Assembly: GCA_034638255.1 (NCBI GenBank)
Contig: JAWPGT010000002.1
Coordinates: 868,001-932,000, forward strand
Length of the DNA: 64,000 nt
Reading direction: 5' to 3'
Origin: Coprinus comatus
Taxonomy: Eukaryota; Basidiomycota; Agaricomycetes; Agaricales; Agaricaceae
The first letter of the stretch is position 1. Each line of letters opens with the position of its first letter. Below, piece by piece: positions 23,553 through 36,079 of the stretch. The translations under genes were made by a program, and so were the position numbers. Below the pieces are notes generated by a model. The model did no database searches. It was given only the letters and a program-made list of their open reading frames with translations, and was not told the DNA's origin.

Positions 23553-23736
23553 AAGGAAACTACCAAGCATAGAATTTGTGTTCGGTAAACTACAGTTGTA
23601 ATCTATTCTCTATTACCCTACGAACCAAGGGTGTCGACCCTCTGGCCACAAAAATCTACTATTAGTATATCAGTATTATGATCACCACGAAGAAAAAGGA
23701 AAATAAATGAGGAAGATAGGTAGTAGTATATGTGGT

Positions 23737-25834
23737 TTAGATTGTGCTGGTCAGCTCCTCCTCCACGAGTGACAAAACCATGGAATCCCGCGGCTTAATG
23801 GTGCACTGGAAAGGTTTCGGGCGGCTATATATCGGGATGAGACCTTACTAACACAGAGACAGCATCCGTGCTCCATACCTAATAGTTCCTGTAGAGTATT
23901 CAAGGACCGGCTCTATGACTACTCCATCACATACAATCTTTTCAATATCCAACACGGCTAGTGACATAGCGCAGAATATAAAAGTTGAAGCGTCCGCAAA
24001 GTGAACGCCTAAGTACATGGGTGATCGGTTCATTTCTTACCAATTCATTATATGTAAACTTACCGGGGCACACTCTGTTAACAACAGTGATCAGTTACAG
24101 CCGCATCTCTCATAAGCTTCGAACTCTCCACCACTAACCTTCTCCCGAACCCGAAGCAGAAATCTCTTGGGTCTGGCTCCATAACGCCACCATTCTCAGA
24201 AGCAAGAAATCTTTCCGGTCGGAACTCATTTGGCTTGCTGTACACCCTCGCGTCATGGGTGATTTTCCTAGTCTAAGGTTATAGTAATTAGATAAAGGAT
24301 GATTGCTCAGGCTTACCATATATTGGGGATTATCAATGTGCCTTTCGGAATGTAGTAACCTTCGTGAACGTCATCTTGTGTACTCCGATGAGGAACGGCT
24401 ATCATGAAGCAAATCAATATCAGTCACCGGCCGAATAAATGTTACGTATTTGTTCCCATACCTGTGGGGACTACTGAATACCACCGAAAGACTTCTTTAA
24501 CTAACGCATTAATGTATGGTAGATTGTCCCGGTCTTCAAAGGTAGGGAGTCTATCGCTCCCAACAACTTCCTCGAGTTCCGCTTTGGCGCGTTTAGCAAC
24601 TTCAGGATATAAAGTGATCGCTAGGAAGAATGAGTAAATTGAAGACACCGTCTTTTCCAATAAATCAATAACCTATACCGAAAACATGCAATAGGAAAAC
24701 GCACCGTGTCAGAAGCACCGGAGTAAAGACTTGCAGCACTCCAGCTGATGTCGAGTTCTTCTTGAAGACTGAGTTCTCTAGTGCTCAAGAGAGCAGAGGT
24801 GAACGATTGTGTCGCCTTTCCAGCAGCCTATAGATTCATTAGTCCAAACTCTTAATACAAACATAGTAATTCTACGTGCCATTTGTTGCTTGACGAAGTT
24901 GTACGGTCCCCCGACCATTTCACGCAGCGTCGATCCCCACCTGAGGGCCGTGCGGCGGAAGCCTGCTCCAGGGAACCATAACGGGACATGACGAACTGCA
25001 CTAGAAAGTTAGCTCCCTTACCAAAATGGGAAGTAGAGTTGACTTACGAGCTGGGATGAGATCGACCATGAAACCACCCGGAGCCGTTGCAAGGGAAAAC
25101 TGTTCTGTTGCCTGATCCGCAAGCTGAACGAAGGGGTCCTGGGCTTCTTGGACCTCGTAGCCATAGGTTATTCGTAGAATTGTCGCTCCAACAGACCTAG
25201 AGCACTGATATGAGAACACACCGCGAGTCCACTGGCATCAGAGGTATTTAAATTTACCTTCTAATATGGGCAGCCAGATTATCAGGATCGTTAAGGACAA
25301 GTCGAAGGAAGCGACGTGTCTCTGTCTCTTGCACAGAGTAAAACTGTTTCATAGCAGCAGGACTACCAATGAGCTTGTGGAAGAGTCGTCGGTAGCGACG
25401 GAAGCGGTCGCCATATGGTAAAAGGACCAAGGAGTTTTTCCAGCCTACTAGCTCCCCAGCCATCTGGAGTGTAGGTCGGTCAGAATAAATAGCACTTTTC
25501 TTGTCAAGTATGTCCGCCGCAGCTTGAGCCGAGTTTAGAATGACGATTGGCTGCCCAAGAACAGTGACCGAGCAGATATCGCCTTGAATTTTGTATCAGG
25601 TCGGTAGTACCAAGGTGTAAATTGTAAAGTCTTACCGTATTTTTCACCCCACTTTGCAAAGGTTAGCCACTCCTTTTCGGTTGGCATGTCGAGAATATTG
25701 CCGACTAGCGGAAGACCGGCTGGACCAGGAGGTAAGGAAAGGGACGACTTCTGAAAAAATAAGAAATAAAGGAGGGATAAGCCAACGATGGCGAAAATGA
25801 AATCCAGTAATATTATACAGCCAGACGATTGCAT
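23737..25834 (-). CDS. Cytochrome P450 monooxygenase
   Basis: A multi-exon gene from ATG 25834 to TAA 23737. The order is standard: an N-terminal membrane anchor ([19 protein letters not shown]), the Pro-rich hinge [12 protein letters not shown], helix [20 protein letters not shown], helix I with SGASDT, the ExxR motif in EVFRW, PERF and the haem loop FGFGRRVCPG with its Cys ligand. The last intron must be spliced to an acceptor just before the Pro-rich segment [12 protein letters not shown]; splicing to an earlier AG would give a stop. It resembles the large basidiomycete families annotated as O-methylsterigmatocystin oxidoreductase-like, but the substrate is unknown. No other biosynthetic gene lies next to it. 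Confidence 0.92.
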
Positions 25835-27061
25835 GACGGAGAACTGAAAAGAGAGATAATAAATGTGTCGATGAGGTCTACATGGGCGCTTTTAAATTGG
25901 AGAGAACCTGGAGTATAGGATCAAGCCCGAAAAAGGTATCTGGATGAGTTGCTCTTCTCTTTGATCCTTGTTGCACTATAGTAGAAGTCCGCGGTATTGT
26001 CTCGTAGTACACTGAATCTGGTTACAGGTACGACCACGAGGTGGCGACTGACATTGGGAGCCACATCGGACAGGATCTGTGTATTCGGCTGGTCAAAACC
26101 CCATTGGGGGCGGGTTTATGGAATGGCTGAAAACCATTCAAGTCAGTACCTCGCCGTAGATTTTTTTATTGGAAGACGTACCCGATGCTTCCTGGCACGC
26201 TTCACCTTGGAGGTGTCGAGGGAGATGTGCGGGTGAATCTCGCTAAACCTACGGTGACAACTCTACTGTCAGATACCAGATCCATTAGAAGAACAACGTC
26301 AACATAGAGGCCTCTTAGCCGCCTCGATTTGCAAGAAGGGCGGGGACGAGGTGGATTGGTGTGAAACGCTGCAGAGGCAATTCACCGGCTCTGGTCTATC
26401 CTCGCCTCTGGATTTGCGTGTTAGAACCAATGATGCTGGGCAAATTTTAACGACCTCCTTTCTCCTATTCACACAAATAGTAGATCTTTTACCAGTCGCA
26501 CTAATAACTTTGGCGATGCGATCAATTCGAGGAACCGCTGAGGGACAAAACTTGGTGTAGTTTACAATCCTGATGCACATCACCTGACAACTGAGTCTGA
26601 TCACTCTTTGAATATGAAGCGAAGGGCGGGTCAAATCGATTGGGTATATATGCATGTATGTTACAAGGATAGCGAAAACAGATAGCTAAGTAAAAAAGAC
26701 TCCAAGAGAAATTTCCTCTGTAAATTGGTATATGACATGTTGTCAAAAAAGAAATCGAGGTTGTAACTTGTCATTGCGTATGTCCAACGCTATGTAGAAG
26801 GTTATACACACTACCAAGCTTACTCATGGTAAAGAGCGGGTTGTTCTAGCAGCAATATTCAATGGTGGCAGACTGTAATAGGTCATCAGTCGTCGAATTG
26901 TGATGAAAGATTTATCATAGGATTATGACTATAATCCATATACGAAGAAATCATTCACCTGCTCACCTCGGGATCTTGCTCATACCTGTCCCTCGCGCAT
27001 TCTTGAGTGGTATCTATTTTGATAGATATGTTGGTGGTGGTTGGTCTCTGTCCAATCAATC
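25835..27061. other. Intergenic region of 1.2 kb without a supported gene
   Basis: Open frames here (for example 26299-26655 on the minus strand) have no recognisable domain, no clean exon structure and no hydrophobic or charged pattern typical of real proteins. The part next to 25834 is the P450 promoter. Confidence 0.4.
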
Positions 27062-28317
27062 TTAATATATAATAATCACGAAATGGAAATGGAAAGGAAT
27101 CACAAGAATGGCAGAAGTGTTGAAAGTTGGTTGGCAGGATTTCGTTGCCGTTTTTAGTGAGAATGAAAGTTCATCACTATCTTCCCCCAGGCCTCGGATG
27201 TTAATGCGCGCATTTAAGGTCGCTAGTACTGAGTTACTGTACACTAATTTCGTTAAAATAATAAATAAGTATGCTGGTAGTAATAGCTTAAATTATTAAT
27301 ACTCACACTTTCCCAAGCTGAAATAGAAGGCGACGTAAATCAGGGTATCCCCCCAACCAAGAATCTATTCGTTAAATCACGAGTCCGTACATTACTCATG
27401 GAATCAAAAAGGATGTTACTCACGGAGACCAATGACCCAATCGCACATATACTAGTGAAGAACCCTGTGCTGACTGTAAAAAGAATCTGCTTGCACAGTT
27501 GGCAATATAGGTAGTATGTTTGAAACAAACTCACGAGTCGTGTTATCATCGTGTCGGATCTATGTAACAGTATCAGTATTGGCAGGCACCTCTCTTGATA
27601 GCATAATTACACACTTCTTGAATCCTGTGCGAGACCGTTGCAGGAAGTAGAACAATGAACCTGCAATGAATACATCAGGAACAACAGCGAGGATGTTGAC
27701 CGTAATTGAAAGCCCCTATAGTGGCAAGGGTGTCAGTCAAAACCCTCAGATGCAACTTTGATTCATTAACTTTGAGCCTCTTCAACTCCTCCCACGTATT
27801 AAGCTGCATACTGTTAGTTAAATCAGTCCAATCATTCATATCAGAGATCCTCAGTAACGTTACTTACGCTTGGACAGTAAAGGCTTTTGTGTCAAATTGT
27901 TAGATGGGGGTTTCTATTAGACGATGAAACATGCAACGGACCGATTGAACAACCTGGAGAATGCGGCGTCAAGTTATAGTTATATACTACAGTGATATTA
28001 GTGCATTGAAGCACGCGTACAAAATTCTGCTAAAACCATGATTGCCTAGTCAGACATTCAAGTTAGTACATTTATATTTCTTTGGGAAGCGGCAAGTTCA
28101 ACTTACTATGGTTCCCGTGATCCAGGTATTATTGTTGCTCACTTTAAAGGCTCAGGTGAGATATTGAATGAATTTTAAAACGACGTACACCTCCAGACTC
28201 GAAGAGTAAGAAAGCTAGGTGATATTATTAATTGCTATTCATATATTTATTGCAATATAGATTACCTTTGCACTAGAAAGCCGACGAGACCCTGAAAGGT
28301 ACTAGTTAGCTGAGGTC

Positions 28318-28374
<57 letters not shown>

Positions 28375-29141
28375 GACGAAAGTGAACTGTACATTGAAAA
28401 GGACTTCCAACTAGGAGAAGCAAGAATTAGAACAATTATATATTTATATTTATACTGGGGCGGTTGGCTGTCTCACAAGAATGCTCCTAGATATTGTTGA
28501 TTGCAAGTCCATGTTTATAAAATATCAAACTTACCAAACCATGTCTGCGAGAATCTGGGCATTATTGAAGTTTGTGATGACGTAGAAGTATACTACATCC
28601 AGGTAAGTGAGATATTGATATGTGGAGGGCCCATGGATAAGAACTTACCGGTATGTGAGATCAAGCATTGATGTATAGTGTCGAAAAGCCACACAAATCC
28701 GACCTAAAGACAATCCATTCAGATACCAGACCGTCGAAAGTTATAAAGTGGCGCTCACCAGATACTTGATGTACCACACATCCTATTCGTTGTGAGTGAT
28801 CATCACTACTATATCGTACTGATGGCTTACTTTTGGGTATTTGTTAAAGTAGTATAGTGTTTGAACGCAAGACACTGTAATATTCACAAATGAATTTCAC
28901 CGACGGACGACAAGATTAAGGGTACATACCCCCGTAGAGACTATAGACATGATATGGTAAGCCTGGACGGACTTGCAAGTCCTAATATGCTATCACTCAC
29001 AATGCAGCCAATATCACACCAATGAACGCAGCCCCAAGACTATCCGAGTGGTGAAACGATTTATTCATCGAGTATTAGTATCAGTGACGAAAAATGAGCC
29101 TACGTGTTGTCTACTGTCCTTTGATGGTCGCCGAGGGACAT
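27062..29141 (-). CDS. DUF6534-type multipass membrane protein
   Basis: A heavily split gene from ATG 29141 (MSLGDHQRTVDNT) to TAA 27062. Exons give the familiar pattern: LGAAFIGVILAALLYGVSCVQ, YYFNKYPKD, LVGFVWLFDTIHQCLISH, YFYVITNFNNAQILADMVWS, LLEVLFN, GLVGFLVQ, RVWRLSNNNTWITG, then further helices and SNSVLATLNAR near the end. This family is expanded in Agaricomycetes and has seven predicted helices with a C-terminal domain of unknown function. No biochemical role is established. Exons are often very short; one of 10 bases lies near 28470. An intron contains a (AG)25 tract. Splice-site details in the 3' half are less certain than the outer limits. Confidence 0.8.
28321..28370. repeat. (AG)25 microsatellite
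   Basis: A perfect 50-base AG dinucleotide run lies in an intron of the DUF6534 gene. On the coding strand it is a CT tract between donor GTACAG and the branch/acceptor AGCTAAC...TTTCAG, so it extends the polypyrimidine context of that intron. Confidence 0.98.
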
Positions 29142-30231
29142 CCTGTTGAGGAAGGCGGGGTGGGGAGAGGGTAACGTCCGCCTTTGAGCTCTTGTACAAC
29201 CAGATTTAAGAAAGAAGGTCCGTGAGCTGAGAAGCCGGGAGGATCAGTTCTTAGGTTCTATGGATGAAGTCCTCAGATGCGGCGCAATCATAGTGTATCC
29301 CTGAATTTGACTTTTCCTGCGACAGAGAGGATGGATAAACTTCTTCGGGAACATAGTGTGACCTCACAGAAGGATACGGTGCTGGAGAATGTGGACTTTG
29401 TCATTGTCGTTCAAGAAATCATATTCTAGCAATTGCGAGAAGAGGCCGGATGTGCAAAGAGGAGGCTCTCTGAATACGTAACGTACCTTTGGATCCCGGC
29501 AAATATTTCATGAAAGGAAACCGAATTACGGGAACGGGAGCTGCCATAACCAATTTAGGCATCCAAAGTCCAGATTTGCGAGCTATTTGGACATTTTCCT
29601 GCGACGTAAGATTATTGATATTTTCTACGGCGTCTCTTTTGAAGCAAGAACGAGTGAAGTTAGAAGCAGACCGTTCGCAATCAGAAGATGTGGGTCCTCC
29701 TATTGGGGTCGAGGGGTTTGTGTTGGATTTTGTGTCCATACGGCTAGCCACTAAGCACTAAGTATTGGCAGAGCTTTTGTTTACATTCGAATATAATTAG
29801 AGTTGTTTAAATGAGAGAGATTGAACGAACAATGCATCAGCTTCCTAGTCTTGTGATATCAAGATGCCACAAAGTTCCATGATTGCAAGAGTCCCATATC
29901 ACGAAGAGTGATTGTAGCTCCGTCATGCAACCAATCCCGGACACTCCATGGGGGTGGTTGTCAGATGTATATGTTGAAAATGATGGTGTGTATCAGATTG
30001 CATCAAGGAATGACACTGACAAACGGGGGAAACTCAAGGTAAACTGGGCGGTAGGCTGTTGCAAGTCGGTTGCAAGCCCTGGCCCATCAGTCTGGATATG
30101 CCAGGCGAAGGCATCCTCTCTCTCACCAACCTTCACCATCAGCTCTGGCAGCGTTCGTTTATCAGTGGCATTGGAGCAGGCTTCATATCGTCCATTTCAA
30201 TTTCTTTTTATAATCTACCGTGGATATAGTT
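29142..30231. other. Intergenic region of 1.1 kb between two membrane-protein genes
   Basis: It must hold the promoters of the divergent DUF6534 gene (minus) and the 7TM gene (plus). A 110-residue open frame at 29419-29751 (minus) and a 124-residue frame at 29883-30257 (plus) show no recognisable family or splice context, and the second overlaps the 7TM start in another frame. Confidence 0.4.
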
Positions 30232-31824
30232 ATGTCGGACCCTATCTCACCAAGTGAGGGTTGAAGAAATTTCCTGTTGTGTTGCTAGGCTAACCCAATT
30301 TCTTACCTGAAAAGATCTCTTTACTACCCCTGTTAACATCGTGCGGGGCACCCATGACCAACTAATCGCATTCCTGGTCCTCAATGCCTGGACCGCTCAT
30401 TTTAGCTTGCCAGTACTTCTTGCCATCGTGTTGTTATCGAAAAAAATCCAGAGGCATATCACGTTTATCAACTTATGTGTTGCGTTTATTATCATTGGAA
30501 TGTAAGCAAACACCACTATTACCCCTCATACATACAGGTAGATAACAAACCAATATGTATATTATAGCTCATCAAGCCTGCTGTCAGTGTCACCGCTGGG
30601 AATAACAACACACTTCATGCTAATCTTAGAGATTAAAGTTTATATGCGGGGAAAATCGAGGGCCCTGAGCCTCCTATGATGCTGTGCCTCTTGCAAGCTT
30701 CTTTATTGTACGGAATGCCCGGCTTGTAAGCCCTTCTCTCTCTTCCTCTTCATTCAATGTTCTAACCAAGCAACTCACCCTAACTGGGTAGGTCGTCTAT
30801 GTCAGCATTGATATTGGTTTTGCAGGTAAGACGGCAACTTAGTAAACGAGAGCCTGAGATGATAAATTTAAACCCTCTGTCTAGATGTTCTTTGTTATCA
30901 GAGCCCAGCATCATGGGAAGACATACCTTGACCGAGATCATGGCTTACGTCTGTGGGCGGTGGGTCTATTTGTTCCGAAACTTGAAGTCAAGATGATAAA
31001 TTCCCTATCATATAGATGCTCGTTTCTCCTTATGTTGTTTTCTTCATTAGCATTGTTGCAACAGCTGTTGTGAGTATTTGCAAACCTCGCTCATTAGTTG
31101 TTGATTCATTCAAACCTGTAAAAGATTGGTGCAGGTCACCCAGAGCGAGTTACTAGGGATAGAAGATTCTTCTATTGCTCAGTGGACTTTTTACCTTGGC
31201 AAGTAACTCATTCACGGGGAATCGCTTTGGTGGTGTTGTATTTATGAATGATCAGGACCAATACTTTGACGACTTTCTCAGCCTTTGTTCTTTTTGCTAC
31301 CTTTGTATTTGAAGGTAGGAGTACCAGACAACAAGTTGTTCATGCTTGACATAACAGCATGATTCAATACAGTCTGGACAGTCATCATTCTTTGGAAGCA
31401 GTGGTCAATCCATAAGAAAAATTTGAACATGGGATGGTCGGTAGATCTGAGTCTCCACATCAGAGTCATTGCTTTTGGGTTCTATATAATCATTGCGATG
31501 AGGTATGTGTTATTGTATGTTCAAATAGTACTACTGTGGTCAACTCGGTTGTGCAGCTTGAGCCTTTTGTCAATCAAGTCACCTCAAAGTCCAATACCGG
31601 ACCTTGTTATTGCATCAGGTGAGTACCAGTGTCGATGTCTAGGCTTTGGAGATTAATATAGTTCGACAGCTGCCACGGTAGTGACCGTGATCTTTGGGTC
31701 ACAGAGAGATATTTTGCGCGTGATATGCTTCTGGAGGAGGGATATCGTGACGAAAGAGACCAAGTCGGATTACAGCGCTGGTAGTATGGATCTGAAGGAT
31801 GAGATGATTTCCACGAGGGTATGA
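30232..31824 (+). CDS. Seven-helix GPCR-like membrane protein, uncharacterised
   Basis: About twelve exons read in one frame from ATG 30232 (MSDPISPSED) to TGA 31824. Seven hydrophobic stretches are visible, including LIAFLVLNAWTAHFSLPVLL, INLCVAFIIIGISSSLLLY, LLQASLLYGMPGL, SALILVLQMFFVI, SPYVVFFISIVATAV, TTFSAFVLFATFVFEVWTVII and RVIAFGFYIIIAMRSLSLLS. Short polar loops and a basic C-terminal tail (VICFWRRD, DLKDEMISTR) follow. Proteins with this pattern (SPSSPVPDLxIASA after helix 7) occur across basidiomycetes, as far as I recall, always as hypothetical. Topology suggests a receptor but no ligand-binding or G-protein motif can be named. It is not the pheromone receptor STE3. Confidence 0.72.
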
Positions 31825-32020
31825 GTTGACACGTTGAGTTGTTGAAGGGGATGGCATATGTTATTTTAGTTCTTGCTGCTACTGGATATAGCATTTTATG
31901 TATTAACAGTCGTGATCGGGAGGAGCCGTAGTAAGGGTGCAGGCCAACAGCTACAAACAAGACTACAAATTTCCCGAGCTGTTTCGTGAGTCGCGTGTTA
32001 GACTGACATTTTAGGTGAAT

Positions 32021-32823
32021 ATGGCGGTATGTCCAGTGTTCTTGGTTGTGTTCTTCCGAACTTACTGGTTGTCAGAGTCGTTGTTCAAGCTTGTTTCGTG
32101 CTGTTTCCCGTGCTTCCGCTCCACGGTATGTCCGTCCAACTCGTCTTCGCGTCTTTCCGTATTCACCTCTCGCGTTAGCTGGTCACAGCTCCCCTCCCAT
32201 TCCAGATGTCTTGCTACCGCTGCCGCAGAGCACGCTTCACAGTCAATACCTACACCCCCCGCAACACCCAATGATCCCCGCATTAGCAAAATTGTAGACG
32301 ATATTTCTAGCCTGACTTTGCTCCAGGCGGCAGATTTAGTGACGCTATTGAAGGTACAGCATAATTCAATCACCACCTCCTAACTTTAATTTATGTGCTT
32401 CAGATGCGCCTTAATATCCAAGAAATTGCCATGCCAGCTGCTTCCGCTGCTCCTGCAACAGCTGCCGCACCTGCTGACGAGCCTGAAGCTGTAAGCTATT
32501 CCAACATATCTTCAATATCCCCTTCATTTATACTCTTTCAGGAAAAGCCAAAGGAAAAGACTGTCTTCAACGTTAAACTAGAGTCCTTTGATGCTGCTGC
32601 GAAACCTAAAATCATTAAGGAAGTAAAGGGTTTGGTCCCTAACTTGACTCTCATAGAGGTACGTACCGCTTATGCACTACTGTTGCCCATCTCATTAATT
32701 TTGTAGGCCAAGAAGTTCGTAGAGTCCGTTCCCAAGTTGCTCAAGGAAAACCTCTCGAAAGAGGAAGCCGAGAAACTACAAAAGGTCTTCGAAGCCCTTG
32801 GTGCTGTTGTTAAGCTAGAGTAA
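32021..32823 (+). CDS. MRPL12: Mitochondrial large-subunit ribosomal protein bL12m
   Basis: From ATG 32021 to TAA 32823. A two-codon first exon (32021-32026) splices to SRCSSLFRAVSRASAPR, a good mitochondrial presequence, and then to CLATAAAEHASQS. The N-terminal dimerisation segment is SKIVDDISSLTLLQAADLVTLLK. A hinge rich in Ala and Pro leads to the C-terminal domain with EKTVFNVKLESFDAAAKPKII, VKGLVPNLTLIEAKKFVESVPKLLKE and LGAVVKLE. This is the bacterial-type L7/L12 stalk protein (yeast Mnp1) that recruits translation GTPases to the mitoribosome. The chosen splicing of the presequence is the only one that joins a targeting sequence to the conserved part without frame loss. Confidence 0.9.
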
Positions 32824-32973
32824 ACTTCATCCATTTAAGTCATTGCATTCTTAATTCGATTTTAATTATTGTATATCATTCATGACAGTAAGTATGATTT
32901 ACAGATAGCCAAGGTGAAGAAGGCTGTAAAAACAGGTAAAAAATGTCCTATTGGTACTTTGTACGAAGTGAAA

Positions 32974-35745
32974 TTAGTCTTCTGACAAATAGCGATACTC
33001 GAAACGGAAGTCACTCTTCTTCCGTTGACACCAGGATCCTTCCCAGTCGAAATACACATAGACACCTTGTTCATATTCATCCGTGATGGCTTGAGGCTCA
33101 GAATGCCGCTGGAACCATGTGAGGTACTTAACGTGGAATCTCCAAGACTGTCGTTTCAATTCCTTCGCCGCCAAGAATCTGGATTGAAGATGAGCTTTAC
33201 TGAGTTCTAGAACAGGAAATACATACTGTTGGTAGGTTCCAGGAAGATAGTAAAAGACATAGAACAATGTCTCGACATCGAGTTGAGAAAATATAGCCGC
33301 CGTATTCAGCAGGGGATGAGGAGTTTGAGGGTAGTAGGGGGGTGTCTGGAATGGATTCCGTGGTACATAATATTTGGGTCTGTAAGGATTATCAGATTTC
33401 ATGTTATTATAGGATGCGAAAGATGTATCACCGACTTTTCAGTATCCTGGGGTTGCGGCATACCAGTATAACCACTCTCGAGCATCTTGTGCACTTGGTC
33501 AGGGTTATTCATACGCATCGCCGCTAGGTGTTCATATGTGTCCATAAATGTATTCACCAGATGTCTTCATTCCGCTCACCTTTCTGTTTAACATTTTCAA
33601 ACGATGTGACAAGATCCTGAAGAGACCCGGGAAACGCGGAGGAAGCAGGTGTGCGTGCCTGCTGTTGTTGCGAGGACGAGGGGCGTTGGTTCCCAATCGC
33701 TTGCTGTGTGGGTTGCTCGATTTGGGTGACCTTGACTCCCGGTGGAAACATCGGCTGGTTTGACGCCGTCAGTAGTGGGGATTTTGTTCCTGAAGTACTT
33801 GAAGGATGTTGTTGAACCTGTTGAGGCAAAGGAGAAGGGCCTGAACCAGCAGGCGGTTGTGAAGAAAGAGATTGAGAGCCACCGTTGGCCGACTGTGTTG
33901 GTGCAATATCTGTATCTTGCAATGATTGAACTTGTTCTATTTTGATGAGTATGGAGATAACAAGCTAAACGTATTATATACAAACCTTTCTGTGTTGTTG
34001 TCTTCTGTGGAGATGGAAGCTGTTGTGTCTGTGCATTGGATGTAATGGGTGCAGCTTCTGACAAAGCAGGGGATTCTTGTGCCGAATAGGTTGAGCCATC
34101 AGGATGGTGGGAGTTGGAAGCGGCGGAAGACAGCATCGGGCTTGTCAAGGATGGGTGTGTTAAGCTGGGAGATGATGTTGCAACTGAGATTTGATCTTGG
34201 GAATTTAATGCTCCCGGTGCAGACGTCGATGGTGTTGCTACAGAGGTTGAGCTTGCTTGTTGCAATACGGGCGTTACCTGAGGAGCCACAGCAGATGTTT
34301 GTGAACTATTATGTGTAACTGCCTGAGCAACAGTCGCATATCGTATGGGTGGCAGTTGTGGAGGTCGAGGAGCAGGTGGTTTAACAACAACGTTTGTGGC
34401 GGGTTGTGAAAAGGTGATGTTAGGGGAAGGTTTAGCTGTAATGATTTTGATTAATAGGTCGTTTTAAAAAAAAAATCAAATTAACTTACATTCCACAGAT
34501 TGCTCTGCCGTACGTGACCATTAGAATAGTAAATGAGAATAAAACTGGACACATACTCCGTAGTTGCAATGTCACCGAAGCTTTCTTCAGTATTGGGCTA
34601 TCATCACGCTTGCTACTTGCTACGCTTTCTTCGTCATGTTTCTTTGTCGTCGGTCTCGTGGGTTTCTCTGTATACAGATAGTTCATTGGAAGTGAAAACC
34701 TTTCATATTGTGTTGATATATACCTTCGCTGGCGTCGTCCGAGCTACTGGTTTCATCGTCGTCCGCAACCAACCCGAACTTCTCTTCCTCTTCCTCCAGA
34801 TTGAGCTCATCATATATCCCTTCATCTTCATCAAATTCCTCGTCCTACATTTGGCATACAACTCAGTGACATCATGGGCGGGAATTCGCGACAAAACACA
34901 AACAGTATTGCTTTCCACAAAGTATTGCACGTCTTCCTTTAACCCAAGGACCCTGTCCGGGGATAGTGAGCCATTGTTCAGCAGGCGGAGGACAAGCTCC
35001 AGGCGGCTGATATGCCACTTTCGACGGTCGTTGAGGTGCTCTAGTTGTTCTAGGCGAGCATTAGATCCTTGCTTGTTGCGCTTCTTTCCTGTTCCTTGTA
35101 GCGCTTCCACCTCTGCCTCCGTTGACTCTACTTGCATCTGTAGTTCCTCCACTTGCGACTGTAGCCATTGTGTTGCCTCCTCTTTCTCTTGTTCTTTCGG
35201 ATCCAGCTTCGTTGCTTGGATTAAACCTTCTTTCGAGAAAGCCTTGGTCTTCATTTCCTTCTCACATGCTTTGAATCGTTCCATTTGCTTTAAAAAAAAG
35301 GGTTGAAGACCGACGGGCAAAGTCAGTTGATGCTGCCTAACGGATCAAGTGCGGGGTACCGTCACGCGCGTAGTCGTATAGAAATGACACATTCGACTAC
35401 TGAAAGGAGACGAGGAGGAAAAGTGGGAATGCTCACCGTTTCAATTAGTCTCCGATTCTCCAGCAACTGGGACTTGTCCTTGATGTCATTACTTGCTACC
35501 CATGTCTTGATCTGGTCTCGTAGCCGTTGAAGTTTCTTGATCTGTGTCTTTAGATCAAGTTCTTGCTTCTCCTTCTGTGTTTGGTTGGTTGACGCCTGCA
35601 TCTTTTCGTAGATATTCTCGAAAAGCTCAACGCCTTCGGACACTTTCTTGAGTGTCCGGTCAATTTCAGCTGGCAAAGAAATGCGTTTAGCACGAGTATA
35701 AGGAAAGCATATATGCAGCCTACTCTGAAGCTTTCTGGCCGCCAT
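32974..35745 (-). CDS. NOT3: CCR4-NOT complex subunit NOT3/NOT5
   Basis: From ATG 35745 ([17 protein letters not shown]) to TGA 32974, several exons. The Not3 N-terminal coiled coil is clear: [24 protein letters not shown]-like [65 protein letters not shown] and an acidic [14 protein letters not shown] patch. A long Pro/Gln/Ser-rich linker lies at about 33600-34480. The C-terminal NOT box has [43 protein letters not shown] and [14 protein letters not shown]. It bridges the Not1 scaffold and promotes mRNA deadenylation and decay; yeast Not5 also senses codon optimality at the ribosome. Divergent from BEM1 across 335 bases that include a CACGTGAC motif near 36031. Confidence 0.94.
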
Positions 35746-36079
35746 GGCTGCGTGGATGAGAGGGACGGTAGAAGGGTATGTGTATGTAGTAGTAGCACTC
35801 TGCGAAAACGCAGGTGAGTATGCGGTTGTTTGCTAGGTCATTATTACATAATCTGAGATCCAAGGCCGGAATGGGAACAGGATATGTGGGCCTGTTCTGA
35901 TTATATTTCCACATGATTTCTGGGAACAAATTTATGATAAGGCCCGTCACACAGGTTGCGTAGAGACTGCATAGGTATTGATACAGACGCCAGAAGGTCC
36001 AAGCCCTTCCTTATTGTCAGATCATACAGCACGTGACTGATACCACTGTCTTCTCGCTTGCACCATCCACTCGCTTGTC
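35746..36079. promoter_or_regulatory. Divergent promoter of NOT3 and BEM1
   Basis: The two start codons are 335 bases apart on opposite strands. One CACGTG E-box lies at about 36031. No gene is seen inside. Confidence 0.45.

Noticed and set aside
23737..23910. Apparent frameshift at the 3' end of the P450
   Set aside because: Splicing the last intron to the first AG gives a stop, but an acceptor further on (TATATAG) restores a normal P450 C-terminus ([15 protein letters not shown]). No mutation is needed.
26299..26655. 118-residue minus-strand open frame
   Set aside because: No domain, no composition bias of real proteins and no neighbouring exons that extend it.
29419..29751. 110-residue minus-strand open frame between two membrane-protein genes
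   Set aside because: It begins with GTG in the longest form, shows no known family and no intron pattern. Left as non-coding, with low certainty.
29883..30257. 124-residue plus-strand open frame
   Set aside because: It overlaps the start of the 7TM gene in another frame and has no recognisable domain or splice context.
32015..32383. MRPL12 read straight through as one long N-terminal exon
   Set aside because: That frame gives a Cys-rich, non-targeting N-terminus. Two introns give a normal mitochondrial presequence that joins the conserved part.
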